Shown in pieces: positions 47,184-55,100 of a DNA stretch of 64,000 nt; position 1 is the stretch's first letter, and every line of letters begins with the position of its first letter. The notes under the pieces were generated by a model. The model had not been told where the DNA came from and made no database searches. It worked only from the letters and a program-made list of their open reading frames with translations. The stretch is from Anaerolineales bacterium (GTDB lineage: Bacteria; Chloroflexota; Anaerolineae; Anaerolineales; Villigracilaceae). Made by a program: the position numbers and the translations under genes. Location of the stretch: the NCBI GenBank assembly GCA_020847435.1, contig JADLBX010000032.1, positions 1-64,000 on the forward strand. Direction: 5' to 3'.

Positions 47184-49280
47184 ATGCCCGATCCTTCGTC
47201 TCCGCTCAGGACAAGCCTGCTTCAACAACAAATAATTGACTCGCCCCTCGACTCGAAACTCTTCGTGTCGGGTCCCGCTGGGACGGGGAAAACCACCGCC
47301 GCCGTCGAACGGATGCGTCACCTGCTTGCTCAAGGCGTGCCTGGCGAATCGATTCTCATGCTCACTCCCCAGCGGACTTTGCAAGAGCCGTATCTCGACT
47401 TGCTTTACAGCCCCGAACGACGCGCGGGCGGCGAGGTCACTCCCGCGACAATTGGCGGTCTGGCGCGGCGCATGTGTGACTTGTTCTGGCCTCTCGCAGG
47501 TGAAGCGGGTAAATTTGCGCATCCCGACCAGCCTCCAGTCTTTCTCACTCTCGAAACGGCGCAGTATTACATGGCGCATTTGGTCCGTCCATTGTTGGAC
47601 GAGGGATATTTTGAATCCGTCACGATTGACCGAAATCGTTTGTATTCACAGATCATTGACAACCTCAACAAAGCCGCAGTGATCGGGTTTAAGCACACTG
47701 AAATTGCCACTAAACTCGACGCGTCCTACTTCGGCGACCCCGCCCAGCGCCGCGTCTACGCCGACGCGCAAGATTGCGCCAACCGTTTCCGCCAATATTG
47801 CCTCGACCACAACCTGCTGGATTTTTCCTTGCAACTGGAAACTTTTGCAAATGTTCTGTGGACTCAGGACATTGTGAGCAATTATCTAAAAGGGACATAT
47901 CGCCACCTCATTTACGACAACGTCGAGGAGGACGGTCCCCGTGCACATGATATCGTCGCTGAATGGAGCGCGGACTTCCAGTCCGCCCTGCTGATCTACG
48001 ATGAAGGCGCAGGCTTCCGCTACTTCCTCGGCGCAGACGTGGAAACAGGCTTTGCTTTGCGAAAACTAAGCAATGAGCACATTCAACTGCAAGAAAGTTT
48101 TGTCATGTCGGAGGATGTCTCAAATTTGAGCGATGGGTTGGTGAATGCGATTTCACTCTCCCCAAATTCGGAGAATTTAGGGAAGGCAGGGGAGGGGTCC
48201 GCTCTTTCCATTGTTCAAGCGCACTTTTATCCTGAACTTCTTGATTCAATCGTCAATGAAATCCAGTCTCTAGTCTCTAATTCTCTAATCTCTCCCTCCG
48301 AAATCGTCATCCTCGCCCCCTACCTCTCCGACGCCTTGCGTTTCTCGATCACGCACAGACTCGAAACGAAAAATATCCCTTGGCGTTCGCATCGCCCGTC
48401 GCGCTCGTTGAAGGATGAACCCGCCTCCCACGCGTTGATCACACTTGCCGCGCTGGCGCATCCGCATTGGAATATCCACCCGCCGAAATTTGACGTGGCG
48501 TACGCGTTGATGCAATCCATTGACGGACTCGACCTCGTCCGCGCGCAATTGCTGACCGACATCGTCTACCGTCAACGTGACATCCAACTCTCAACCTTCG
48601 ACCAGATCAAGCCCGACGTGCAGGAACGGATTACTTTTTCAATCGGCAATCGCTGTTCGACTCTTCGAAATTGGATCGAAGAATATCGTGCCTCGGACAG
48701 CCTGCCGCTCGATCACTTCCTCCGCAAATTTTTTGGCGAGGTATTGTCGCAGGCGGGATTTGGCTATCATCGCAACTTCGACTCGATTCGTGTGGCGGCG
48801 AGTTTGGTTGAGTCGGTGAAAAAGTTTCGCCTCGCTTTAGACCTAACAGGTCTCGGAGACCTGTTAGGTCTAGGACGCGAATACATCCAAATGCTGCAAG
48901 ACGGCGTGATCGCCGCGTCGTATCTCGAAGGTTGGCAGAACGAGGACAAAAACGCGGTTCTCGTCGCGCCCGCGCACACGTTCTTGATGATGAACCGTCC
49001 CGTCACGATTCAATTCTGGCTCGACGCTGGCTCGAGTGGATGGTACGAGCGACTCTCCCAACCGCTCACGCATCCGTACGTGTTGAGTAAAAGTTGGCAA
49101 GATGGTCGCCAGTGGACTGACGCGGACGATGTGCAATACAGCAAAGAAGCGATGGCGCGGCTGGTTTCAGGTTTGCTCCACCGATGCCGCGAACGCGTCT
49201 ACTTGGGAATCGCCGAACTCGGCGAAAGCGGATTCGAAGGACGCGGCGAATTGTTGCGTGCGTTTCAAAAGGTTTTATGA
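47184..49280 (+). CDS. Degenerate UvrD/RecB-like helicase A
   Basis: A 698-aa superfamily 1-type protein. Walker A is SGPAGTGKTTAAVERM (about 29-44); motif Ia-like region TPQRTLQEPY follows, and HLIYDNVEEDGPRAHD (about 250) occupies the Walker B position but lacks the classic DE-x-Q. Later motifs are weak, and there is no clear motif VI arginine finger set, so it may be an AddB-like structural partner. The gene carries three translated repeats: about 48157-48194, 48263-48296 and 48841-48871. It is paired at distance with helicase B. Confidence 0.72.
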   Translation: MPDPSSPLRTSLLQQQIIDSPLDSKLFVSGPAGTGKTTAAVERMRHLLAQGVPGESILMLTPQRTLQEPYLDLLYSPERRAGGEVTPATIGGLARRMCDLFWPLAGEAGKFAHPDQPPVFLTLETAQYYMAHLVRPLLDEGYFESVTIDRNRLYSQIIDNLNKAAVIGFKHTEIATKLDASYFGDPAQRRVYADAQDCANRFRQYCLDHNLLDFSLQLETFANVLWTQDIVSNYLKGTYRHLIYDNVEEDGPRAHDIVAEWSADFQSALLIYDEGAGFRYFLGADVETGFALRKLSNEHIQLQESFVMSEDVSNLSDGLVNAISLSPNSENLGKAGEGSALSIVQAHFYPELLDSIVNEIQSLVSNSLISPSEIVILAPYLSDALRFSITHRLETKNIPWRSHRPSRSLKDEPASHALITLAALAHPHWNIHPPKFDVAYALMQSIDGLDLVRAQLLTDIVYRQRDIQLSTFDQIKPDVQERITFSIGNRCSTLRNWIEEYRASDSLPLDHFLRKFFGEVLSQAGFGYHRNFDSIRVAASLVESVKKFRLALDLTGLGDLLGLGREYIQMLQDGVIAASYLEGWQNEDKNAVLVAPAHTFLMMNRPVTIQFWLDAGSSGWYERLSQPLTHPYVLSKSWQDGRQWTDADDVQYSKEAMARLVSGLLHRCRERVYLGIAELGESGFEGRGELLRAFQKVL
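48157..48296. repeat. Two in-frame repeat inserts in helicase A
   Basis: CTCCCCAAATTCGGAGAATTT with GGCAGGGGAG (48157-48194), and a CCAGTCTCTAGTCTC/TCTCTAATCTCTCC run (48263-48296). The second also occurs, reversed, in helicase B at 52691-52769. Both are read through. Confidence 0.6.
48841..48871. repeat. In-frame GACCTAACAGGTC palindrome in helicase A
   Basis: A 31-bp near-perfect palindrome translated as DLTGLGDLLGL. The same family stands at 58232-58262, directly before the ABC-F start. Confidence 0.75.
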
Positions 49281-49331
49281 AATCCAGGTGACAGTCATCT
49301 TAAAGATGACTGTCACCTATGAGGAAAATCA
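49281..49331 (+). repeat. Perfect 16-bp-arm palindrome before the lipoprotein gene
   Basis: AGGTGACAGTCATCTT and AAGATGACTGTCACCT (49286-49318) are exact inverse copies around one base; the ribosome-binding site GAGGAAA follows at once. It could act as a stabiliser or weak terminator for helicase A. Confidence 0.65.
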
Positions 49332-50345
49332 ATGAACAAAAAACATTTGTTGCTTGCTGTTTCATTTTTCATGCTGGCTTGCGGAGTTGTTGGCGCGCCG
49401 ACGGTTATCCCACCTACCGCGACGAATGCGATTTCAACTGTCCCGCCTGTTGATTCAACGGCTACGACTCCTCCATCCACGGGCGGATCGACAATAGCAA
49501 ACTGTCCGATGTTCCCTGCAAATAACTTTTGGAACGCGCGAGTTGACACGTTGCCTGTGCATCCCGATTCAAACGCGTGGATTGACAGCATCGGGCGCGG
49601 CGAAGGCTTCCACATGGACTTCGGCTCGGGCGAGTGGGACGGGGGTCCGATCGGGATTCCATATAACGTCGTGGTTGGATCAACTGTCCCGTCGTATGAC
49701 GCGGAGTTTTATTATCCCGAAGAATCCGACGCGGGACCGTATCCCATCCCAGAGAATCCAAACATCGAGTGGGGGAGCGATCATCACATTTTGGTCGTGG
49801 ACACCGAGACTTGCACGTTGTACGAAACGTATGACATGAGTTTCGACGGCGCAAATTGGAGCGGCGGCTCGGGCGCGATCTGGGACTTGAACTCGAACGC
49901 CCTGCGCCCCGAAACGTGGACGTCCGCCGACGCGGCGGGTTTGCCGATTCTGCCAGGGTTGGCGCGATACGATGAAATTGCGGCTGGCGAGATTCAGCAC
50001 GCGCTGCGATTCACTGCCGAAGACACGGCGGGATACATTTGGCCCGCGCGGCATCAAACATCCGATCCGCAAAGCGGAATCCCGCCGATGGGCGCTCGCT
50101 TCCGCTTGAAAGCGGATTACGACATTTCGGGTTTCCCGCCTGAGATGCAAATTTTGTTGCAAGCGTTCAAAACGTATGGAATTGTGCTGGCGGATAACGG
50201 CTCGAATTGGTACGTCAGCGGCGCGCCTGATGAACGTTGGGACAACGATAGGCTGCATTTGCTCGATGTGTTGACTGGCGATGATTTTGAGGCGGTGGAT
50301 ACGTCGGTGTTGGTGGTGGAGAGGGATTCGGGTGAGGCGAAATAA
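49332..50345 (+). CDS. Secreted lipoprotein of unknown function
   Basis: A 337-aa protein with a lipobox signal (SFFMLACG), a Thr/Pro linker, then a globular domain of about 280 residues. Motifs worth noting: CPMFPANNFWNARVDTLPVH, SDHHILVVDTETCTLYE, GGSGAIWDLNSNALRP, ADAAGLPILPGLARYDEI and GYIWPARHQTS, with His and Asp residues that could bind metal or sugar. I recall similar secreted proteins in actinobacteria and myxobacteria, but no function. It lies between helicase A and the repeat array, probably not related to DNA processing. Confidence 0.78.
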   Translation: MNKKHLLLAVSFFMLACGVVGAPTVIPPTATNAISTVPPVDSTATTPPSTGGSTIANCPMFPANNFWNARVDTLPVHPDSNAWIDSIGRGEGFHMDFGSGEWDGGPIGIPYNVVVGSTVPSYDAEFYYPEESDAGPYPIPENPNIEWGSDHHILVVDTETCTLYETYDMSFDGANWSGGSGAIWDLNSNALRPETWTSADAAGLPILPGLARYDEIAAGEIQHALRFTAEDTAGYIWPARHQTSDPQSGIPPMGARFRLKADYDISGFPPEMQILLQAFKTYGIVLADNGSNWYVSGAPDERWDNDRLHLLDVLTGDDFEAVDTSVLVVERDSGEAK

Positions 50346-50554
50346 AAAAATAACCGCTAAGAGCGCAAAGACCACGAAGAAAGCCAATTAAGATTCTTAG
50401 CGACCTTGGCGGGCTTTGCGGTTCAAAAAAGATTAACCGCTAAGTGCGCGAAGAGCGCAAAGAAAACCAATTAAAAGACCTTAGCGGGCTTTGCGGTTCA
50501 AAACGATTAACCGTTAAGAGCTCGAAGAACACGAGGAAAGACAAGGAGTTTAGG
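50346..50554. repeat. Array of about 75-bp imperfect palindromes, upstream half
   Basis: Two full units of ACCGCTAAG...CTTAGCG...GCGGTTCA (about 50354-50430 and 50432-50505) and a half unit (50508-50535) that runs into the ribosome-binding site of the next gene. Each unit folds on itself, with ACCGCTAAG matching CTTAGCGG. The units are adjacent with almost no spacers. Confidence 0.75.
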
Positions 50555-50977
50555 ATGAGCGCTGATATTGAAGCGATTGGGAAAGACATAGTTGACGCCG
50601 CATTTCAAATCCATAAACAATTTGGACCAGGCTTGCTGGAGTCGGCATATCAGGAATGTCATGTATACGAACTTCGGAAGCGCGGAAGGATTGTGCAGGC
50701 AGAATTGGTTTTGCCGATTGAATATGATGGTCAGCAGTTTGATAAGGGGTATCGGATAGATGAATTAGTGGACGATCTCGTTATTGTTGAAAACAAGGCG
50801 GTGGATGAAATTCATCCGATCTTTATGGCGCAACTGCTTACCTACATGAGACTCAAGAATATCAAACTTGGCTTTCTGATAAACTGGAACGTAAAATTAA
50901 TGAAAAATGGAATCCAAAGAGTTGTCCTTGGTCTTGATGAACCGCGCAACCGCGCTGGCTTCATCAAAAAATCTTGA
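50555..50977 (+). CDS. GxxExxY-family nuclease-like protein
   Basis: A 140-aa protein. ATG 50555 follows AAGGAG; the longer track ORF is the repeat array translated. The name-giving motif is GLLESAY (about 27-33). Downstream, YRIDELVDDLVIVENKAV has an Asp and ENK arrangement fitting a PD-(D/E)xK nuclease core, then QLLTYMRLKNIKLGFLINW, the usual family end. The gene is enclosed by palindromic arrays on both sides, an arrangement that suggests the array and gene move or act together. Actual substrate unknown. Confidence 0.88.
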   Translation: MSADIEAIGKDIVDAAFQIHKQFGPGLLESAYQECHVYELRKRGRIVQAELVLPIEYDGQQFDKGYRIDELVDDLVIVENKAVDEIHPIFMAQLLTYMRLKNIKLGFLINWNVKLMKNGIQRVVLGLDEPRNRAGFIKKS

Positions 50978-50983
50978 TCTGTT

Positions 50984-51187
50984 CACCGCTAAGTGCGCCA
51001 GGAACGCGAAGGAAAACAAATAAGAATCTTAGCGAACTTTGCGGTCTTGGCGGTTCGTAAAAAACTTTACCGCTAAGCTCGCCAAGATCACGAAGAAAAC
51101 CAATTAAGAATCTTAGCGACCTTTGAGGTCTTGACGGTTCACAAATTAAAAACTTGGCGCACTTAGCGATCTTAGCGGTTAATAATA
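50984..51187. repeat. Array of about 75-bp imperfect palindromes, downstream half
   Basis: Two full units (about 50984-51057 and 51069-51142) and a right-hand half unit (51150-51182, ACTTAGCGATCTTAGCGG) reaching the helicase B start. Units resemble those upstream, so together they bracket the GxxExxY gene. Confidence 0.75.
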
Positions 51188-53686
51188 ATGACCTTCACCC
51201 CTCGCCCCTCCCAACAAGAAATCCTCCGCTACAACGGCGGACGGCTCGGCATTGCGGCTGTCCCTGGCGCGGGGAAGACGCACATCCTCTCCGCGTTGGC
51301 GGCGCAGATTATTCAAAGCGGCGCGTTGCAAGACGATCAGGAAGTGCTCATCGTCACACTCGTCAACTCGGCGGTGGACAATTTCGAAGCGCGCATAAAG
51401 CGCTTCTTCGACAATCCTTTGCACGCCCTCTACAAATATCGTGTCCGCACATTGCATGGGCTGGCGCATGACATCGTCCGCGAGAAACCTGCGCGTGTGG
51501 GGCTTGAGGAGCGCTTCAGCATCATTGACGAGCGTGAGGCAGGCTTCATCCGCCGCGAGTCGGTCAATGCGTGGCTGGCGAATCATTCACTGGATGAATA
51601 CCTCGACCCCGCCCTCGATCAATCGAAAATGGATTGGGTCAAGCGTCAGCAACTTCCTGATCTTTTGGACTCCCTCGCCTTAGCCTTTATCCGCTCCTCG
51701 AAAGACCGCCTCTTGACTCCCGAAAGCCTGCGCTCAAAACTGGACGCGTTTCCCACGCCCCTGCCTCTCGCCGAACTTGGCTACAGCATCTACGCGGACT
51801 ATCAACGCGCCCTAGCCTATCGCGGCGCGGTTGACTTCGACGATTTGATTCGACTCGCATTGACCCTCCTCGAAAACGACGAAGAGTATTTAGCGCGTTT
51901 GCAATATCGCTATCCGTATATTTTGGAGGACGAGGCGCAAGATTCGAGTCTCACGCAGGAGAGGATACTTTCGCTTCTCAGTGGTGGTCGAGTAGCCGCG
52001 GAGCGGCGTATCGAGACCACAACGACTGATTTGAATCTAGCCTCTGGTCTCGATACGTCCCGCGAAAAGCGGCGGGACTACTCGACCAGCGAGTTGGGAG
52101 GAAACTGGGTCCGTGTGGGCGACCCGAACCAAGCCATCTTTGAGACGTTCACAACCGCTTCGCCTGAACTGTTGCGCGCCTTCATCCAAAACAACCCAAG
52201 TGTGGATATGCCCGAGTCGGGGCGGTCACAGCCATCAATACTCGCTTTGGCGAATCACCTCATTGATTGGGTGATGATCTCTCATCCCATCCCCGAAGCG
52301 CGGACGGCGCTGTCTGTGCCGCATATTGTCCCTGTGCCAGCGGATGACCCGCAACAGAATCCGCCCGATAACCCTGCGGGCATCAAATTCATCAGCAAAC
52401 GCTATACGCCCGACGAAGAATTGGAAGCGGTGGTCAAATCGGTGAAGGGATATGTCGACTCGATTTGGGATTTCCCCGACGACGACAAACCGACGATTGC
52501 GATCCTTGTCCCGCGTAACCAGCGCGGCGTGGAAGTAGTCAACGCGTTGCGTCAAAAGGGGATTGAGCCGATTGAATTAATTTCAAGCACAAGCGAGACA
52601 CGCGCGGCGGCGGGGTCGTTGAGTTATTTGTTGGCGTATTTGTCCGATCCAAGTTCGGCGCGGAAGTTGTCGAAAGCGTATGAGGTGTTCAGAAGAGACT
52701 GGAGACTGGAGACTGAGGGAGGGCGAAGAGAGGAAGAGAGAATTGGAGAATTAGAGAATTTGACAGCGCGGCGTGAATTGCTTGCGCAGGCGGCGACTCT
52801 GATTCGGAAGATAGGCGATGTGGAAAACTTCGTCGCGCCCCTCACCCTGCCCTCTCCCGAAGGGAGAGGGTATGAGTCCCCCTCTCCAGCGGGAGACGGG
52901 TTAGGGGTGAGGGAGCAGGCGTCCCCTGAGTCTGAAGCGGGCGCCGATCAGGCGCTTCTCCAAGAGTTGGGAGAGTTCCGAGTCGTCGTGCAGAGATGGT
53001 TGAGCGCGGTGACGCTTCCGATTGATCAACTCGTGTTGACGCTGGCGCAGGATGTGTTCACCGAGGTGCATGATCTGGCGCTGGCGCATAAACTGGCGTT
53101 GGTGTTGCGAAAAGCCGCGGACGATCATCCCGATTGGCGACTGCCAGAGTTGACGGCGGAACTGGCGGTGATCGCCAAGAACGAACGGCGCTTCATCGGA
53201 TTCTCGTCGGACGATTCGGGCTTCGACCCCGAACGCCACCGCGGACGGGTGGTGGTGACGACGATGCACAAGGCGAAGGGGCTGGAGTGGGACCGAGTCT
53301 ATTTGATGTCGGTCAATAATTATGACTTCCCGTCGGCGATGCCGAACGACCGTTTTATTTCGGAGAAGTGGTTCGTGCGCAGCGGCTTGGATTTGTCGGC
53401 GGAGGCGTTGGCGCAGTTGACCGCGCTGGGGTGGTCTCGATATGCGCCGCCACCGAACGGTGGCGCTACTCGACCAGCAAATGATGAGTATGACTGGTAC
53501 GAGGAAGGCGCGGCGACATCCCGCTCGCGGCTGGATTATGTGAAGGAACGCCTGCGACTATTCTACGTGGGCATCACACGTGCCAAGCGCGAGTTGTTCG
53601 TCACGTGGAATTCAGGCAGGCAGGGCGATGCGACGCCGTCCTTGCCCTTGTCCGAGTTGATGGGGTGGTGGGAGGAGCAAGGATGA
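51188..53686 (+). CDS. UvrD/PcrA-like superfamily 1 helicase B
   Basis: An 832-aa ATP-dependent helicase. Motif I AAVPGAGKTHIL, motif Ia VTLVNSAVDNF, motif II YILEDEAQDSS, motif III GDPNQAIFETFTTASPE, motif V VTTMHKAKGLEWDRVYLM and motif VI YVGITRAKRELFV are all intact, so it should be active. No nuclease domain follows. The protein is swollen by several translated repeats, two between motifs II and III (51985-52088), others at 52691-52769, 52841-52914 and 53432-53476. It starts right after the palindrome array. Role: DNA repair or defence, not certain. Confidence 0.92.
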   Translation: MTFTPRPSQQEILRYNGGRLGIAAVPGAGKTHILSALAAQIIQSGALQDDQEVLIVTLVNSAVDNFEARIKRFFDNPLHALYKYRVRTLHGLAHDIVREKPARVGLEERFSIIDEREAGFIRRESVNAWLANHSLDEYLDPALDQSKMDWVKRQQLPDLLDSLALAFIRSSKDRLLTPESLRSKLDAFPTPLPLAELGYSIYADYQRALAYRGAVDFDDLIRLALTLLENDEEYLARLQYRYPYILEDEAQDSSLTQERILSLLSGGRVAAERRIETTTTDLNLASGLDTSREKRRDYSTSELGGNWVRVGDPNQAIFETFTTASPELLRAFIQNNPSVDMPESGRSQPSILALANHLIDWVMISHPIPEARTALSVPHIVPVPADDPQQNPPDNPAGIKFISKRYTPDEELEAVVKSVKGYVDSIWDFPDDDKPTIAILVPRNQRGVEVVNALRQKGIEPIELISSTSETRAAAGSLSYLLAYLSDPSSARKLSKAYEVFRRDWRLETEGGRREEERIGELENLTARRELLAQAATLIRKIGDVENFVAPLTLPSPEGRGYESPSPAGDGLGVREQASPESEAGADQALLQELGEFRVVVQRWLSAVTLPIDQLVLTLAQDVFTEVHDLALAHKLALVLRKAADDHPDWRLPELTAELAVIAKNERRFIGFSSDDSGFDPERHRGRVVVTTMHKAKGLEWDRVYLMSVNNYDFPSAMPNDRFISEKWFVRSGLDLSAEALAQLTALGWSRYAPPPNGGATRPANDEYDWYEEGAATSRSRLDYVKERLRLFYVGITRAKRELFVTWNSGRQGDATPSLPLSELMGWWEEQG
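51985..52088. repeat. Two in-frame TGGTCGAGTAG palindromes in helicase B
   Basis: TGGTCGAGTAG...GTATCGAGACCA (51985-52019) and its reversed form (52045-52088) are inserted between motifs II and III and are translated without stops. Confidence 0.8.
52691..52769. repeat. In-frame GAGACTGGAGACTGGAGACTG insert in helicase B
   Basis: A purine-rich repeat, GAGACTGGAGACTGG ... GGAGAATTAGAGAATTT, giving charged low-complexity protein (GGRREEERIGELENL). The reversed form is in helicase A at 48263-48296. Confidence 0.6.
52841..52914. repeat. In-frame CTCTCCC palindromes in helicase B
   Basis: CCCTCTCCCGAAGGGAGAGGG followed by CCCTCTCCAGCGGGAGACGGG, a double copy of the family at 19170 and 31574, translated as TLPSPEGRGYESPSPAGDG. 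Confidence 0.8.
53432..53476. repeat. In-frame TGGTCTCGATA palindrome near the end of helicase B
   Basis: TGGTCTCGATATGCGCCGCC...GGCGCTACTCGACCA, same family as 51985; translated. Confidence 0.75.
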
Positions 53687-53745
53687 ATGCAGAAGGATGA
53701 AGGGTGAAAACGGGATATAATGCCGATAGATAATGAGAGGCGCCA

Positions 53746-53982
53746 ATGAATAAAACACTCAATCAATTATCTCCTGATGAGTTCGAAGGCTTGGTCGAGC
53801 GCGCTGTGGACAGACGGCTCGAAGTCTGGATGACTCAATTGATGGACGCGCTCACCAGCATTGACGAACCTGCCAGTGAGTTTCGCCCCGAGTTTGCCGA
53901 CTCCTTGCGAAAAGCGATCCTGCAATCGGAGGCGGGCGAGGGCATGGATTTGAAATCCTTCCGCGCCGAGATTGGGGAATGA
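53746..53982 (+). CDS. Small antitoxin-like protein, 78 aa
   Basis: A 78-aa acidic helical protein beginning MNKTLNQLSPDEFEGLVERAVDRRLEVW, with a pattern common in small DNA-linked or antitoxin-type proteins, but no DNA-binding motif is certain. A TATAAT box is at 53716-53721 and GAGAGG before the ATG. There is no obvious toxin gene immediately downstream; the gene sits between helicase B and a duplicate of that gene's last 90 nt, so it looks like an insertion into helicase B's 3' end. Confidence 0.6.
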   Translation: MNKTLNQLSPDEFEGLVERAVDRRLEVWMTQLMDALTSIDEPASEFRPEFADSLRKAILQSEAGEGMDLKSFRAEIGE

Positions 53983-53994
53983 AGAAGGGAAAGT

Positions 53995-54087
53995 GAGTTG
54001 TTCGTGATATGGAATTCAGGCAGGCAGGGCCATACGACACCGAGTTTGCCGCTGAGTGAGTTGATGGGGTGGTGGGAGGGGATGTGA
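53995..54087 (+). pseudogene. Duplicated 3' end of helicase B
   Basis: These 93 nt encode ELFVIWNSGRQGHTTPSLPL plus SELMGWW, a diverged copy of the last 31 codons of helicase B (53591-53686, ELFVTWNSGRQGDATPSLPL and SELMGWW). The copy lacks a start and is a fragment. Its last bases supply the ribosome-binding region of the next gene. The two copies flank the 78-aa gene like direct repeats. Confidence 0.8.
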
Positions 54088-55100
54088 AGTTGTCGCCCAA
54101 CAAAAATCATGTACAATTACATCCTGTGAATGGGTTATATGACTTTCGGTTAGCAGACGTTTCAATTGACACACTTGTTGCTGTCTTAGAAGCAGTTGCG
54201 TCCCATAAAACTGATGATGTTTTGCAAGTTGCAAATTTCGCAGGTCTTGCCAGATCAACGGTATCACGAGCTCTTTTAACTCTACAATCTTTGAGGTTGG
54301 TCGATAAAGATGAAGCAAACTCTTATTTTTGTTGTGTGCCGCAGGTGCGGCGCGGCATGTCAAATAGTGAAATTAGATTTTATCTTAGAAAAGCTTTGAT
54401 TTCCTATAGACCATTTGAAGCTGTCTGTGAGGGGCTTGCACTTAATGAATCGTTGAGCGTGGCAATAAGAAAAGCATCTGTTCTTTTGGAGATTAATGAT
54501 GAAGGCGAGGAAAGATTCAACATATTGATGAAATGGGGGCGCGATCTGGGTGTTCTTACTCAAGAAAACGGAGATGTAGGGCTCACAATAGATATTGGAA
54601 CTATCGAGTCGTCAGCTGAAACTTCAATTATTACAAATGAGGATATTGAGTCAGAAGTTAAGGCTCGTTTATATATTTCTCTGAAACTTGGAAGAGAACT
54701 TTACAATATTCTGGCGGAAAACGAAAGATTGCTATTAGCACAAGCTGTGCTAAAATTTGCATCAGACCCAGATGATGCGATAGAAAAATCGGGACAAGCT
54801 CTCGAGAATTTCTTGCGTGAGGCTGCAACTGCAAAAGGCTTGAGGCAAGAGGCGTCCAAACTAAATGGATCTTCTCAACTAGGTAATTTACTTGCTAGTC
54901 AAGGTTTAATACATAGCCATCATCAAAAAACAATAGATGCAGTAAGTATGTTTAGAAATGCAAAGGTGCACAACAAGGACAAAAAGACGTTGACTCCTTG
55001 GGAATTGACACCTCTAGCTTCTTTTTCATCTGTGCTAGGAGTGCTTCTAACGCTGAAATCTTTGCATGAATATATGCAGAATGGGAGACAAATATTATGA
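54084..55100 (+). CDS. Winged-helix protein with HEPN-like C-terminus
   Basis: About 338 aa, clearly more AT-rich than neighbours. GTG 54084 follows GGGAGGGG; the track's GTG at 54069 is also possible. N-terminus: winged helix-turn-helix with GLARSTVSRALLTLQSLRLV (about 47-66). Middle: helical SEIRFYLRKALISYRPFEAV. C-terminus: MFRNAKVHNKDKKTLTPW contains R-x4-H, the ribonuclease signature of HEPN toxins, inside a helical region as expected. It overlaps the next gene by 4 nt (ATGA). I infer a transferred defence or toxin-antitoxin type regulator; no homologue could be checked. Confidence 0.62.
   Translation: MKLSPNKNHVQLHPVNGLYDFRLADVSIDTLVAVLEAVASHKTDDVLQVANFAGLARSTVSRALLTLQSLRLVDKDEANSYFCCVPQVRRGMSNSEIRFYLRKALISYRPFEAVCEGLALNESLSVAIRKASVLLEINDEGEERFNILMKWGRDLGVLTQENGDVGLTIDIGTIESSAETSIITNEDIESEVKARLYISLKLGRELYNILAENERLLLAQAVLKFASDPDDAIEKSGQALENFLREAATAKGLRQEASKLNGSSQLGNLLASQGLIHSHHQKTIDAVSMFRNAKVHNKDKKTLTPWELTPLASFSSVLGVLLTLKSLHEYMQNGRQIL

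Noticed and set aside
50346-51187. CRISPR array
   Set aside because: The units are about 75 bp, imperfect, self-complementary along their length and directly adjacent, with no unique 30-40-bp spacers and no cas gene.
47184-53686. True AddAB/RecBCD complex
   Set aside because: Neither helicase has a C-terminal RecB nuclease motif and helicase A lacks iron-sulfur Cys residues typical of AddB; the idea is kept only as a speculative split system.
53746-53982. Complete toxin-antitoxin pair
   Set aside because: No second small gene is adjacent; only an antitoxin-like product is seen.
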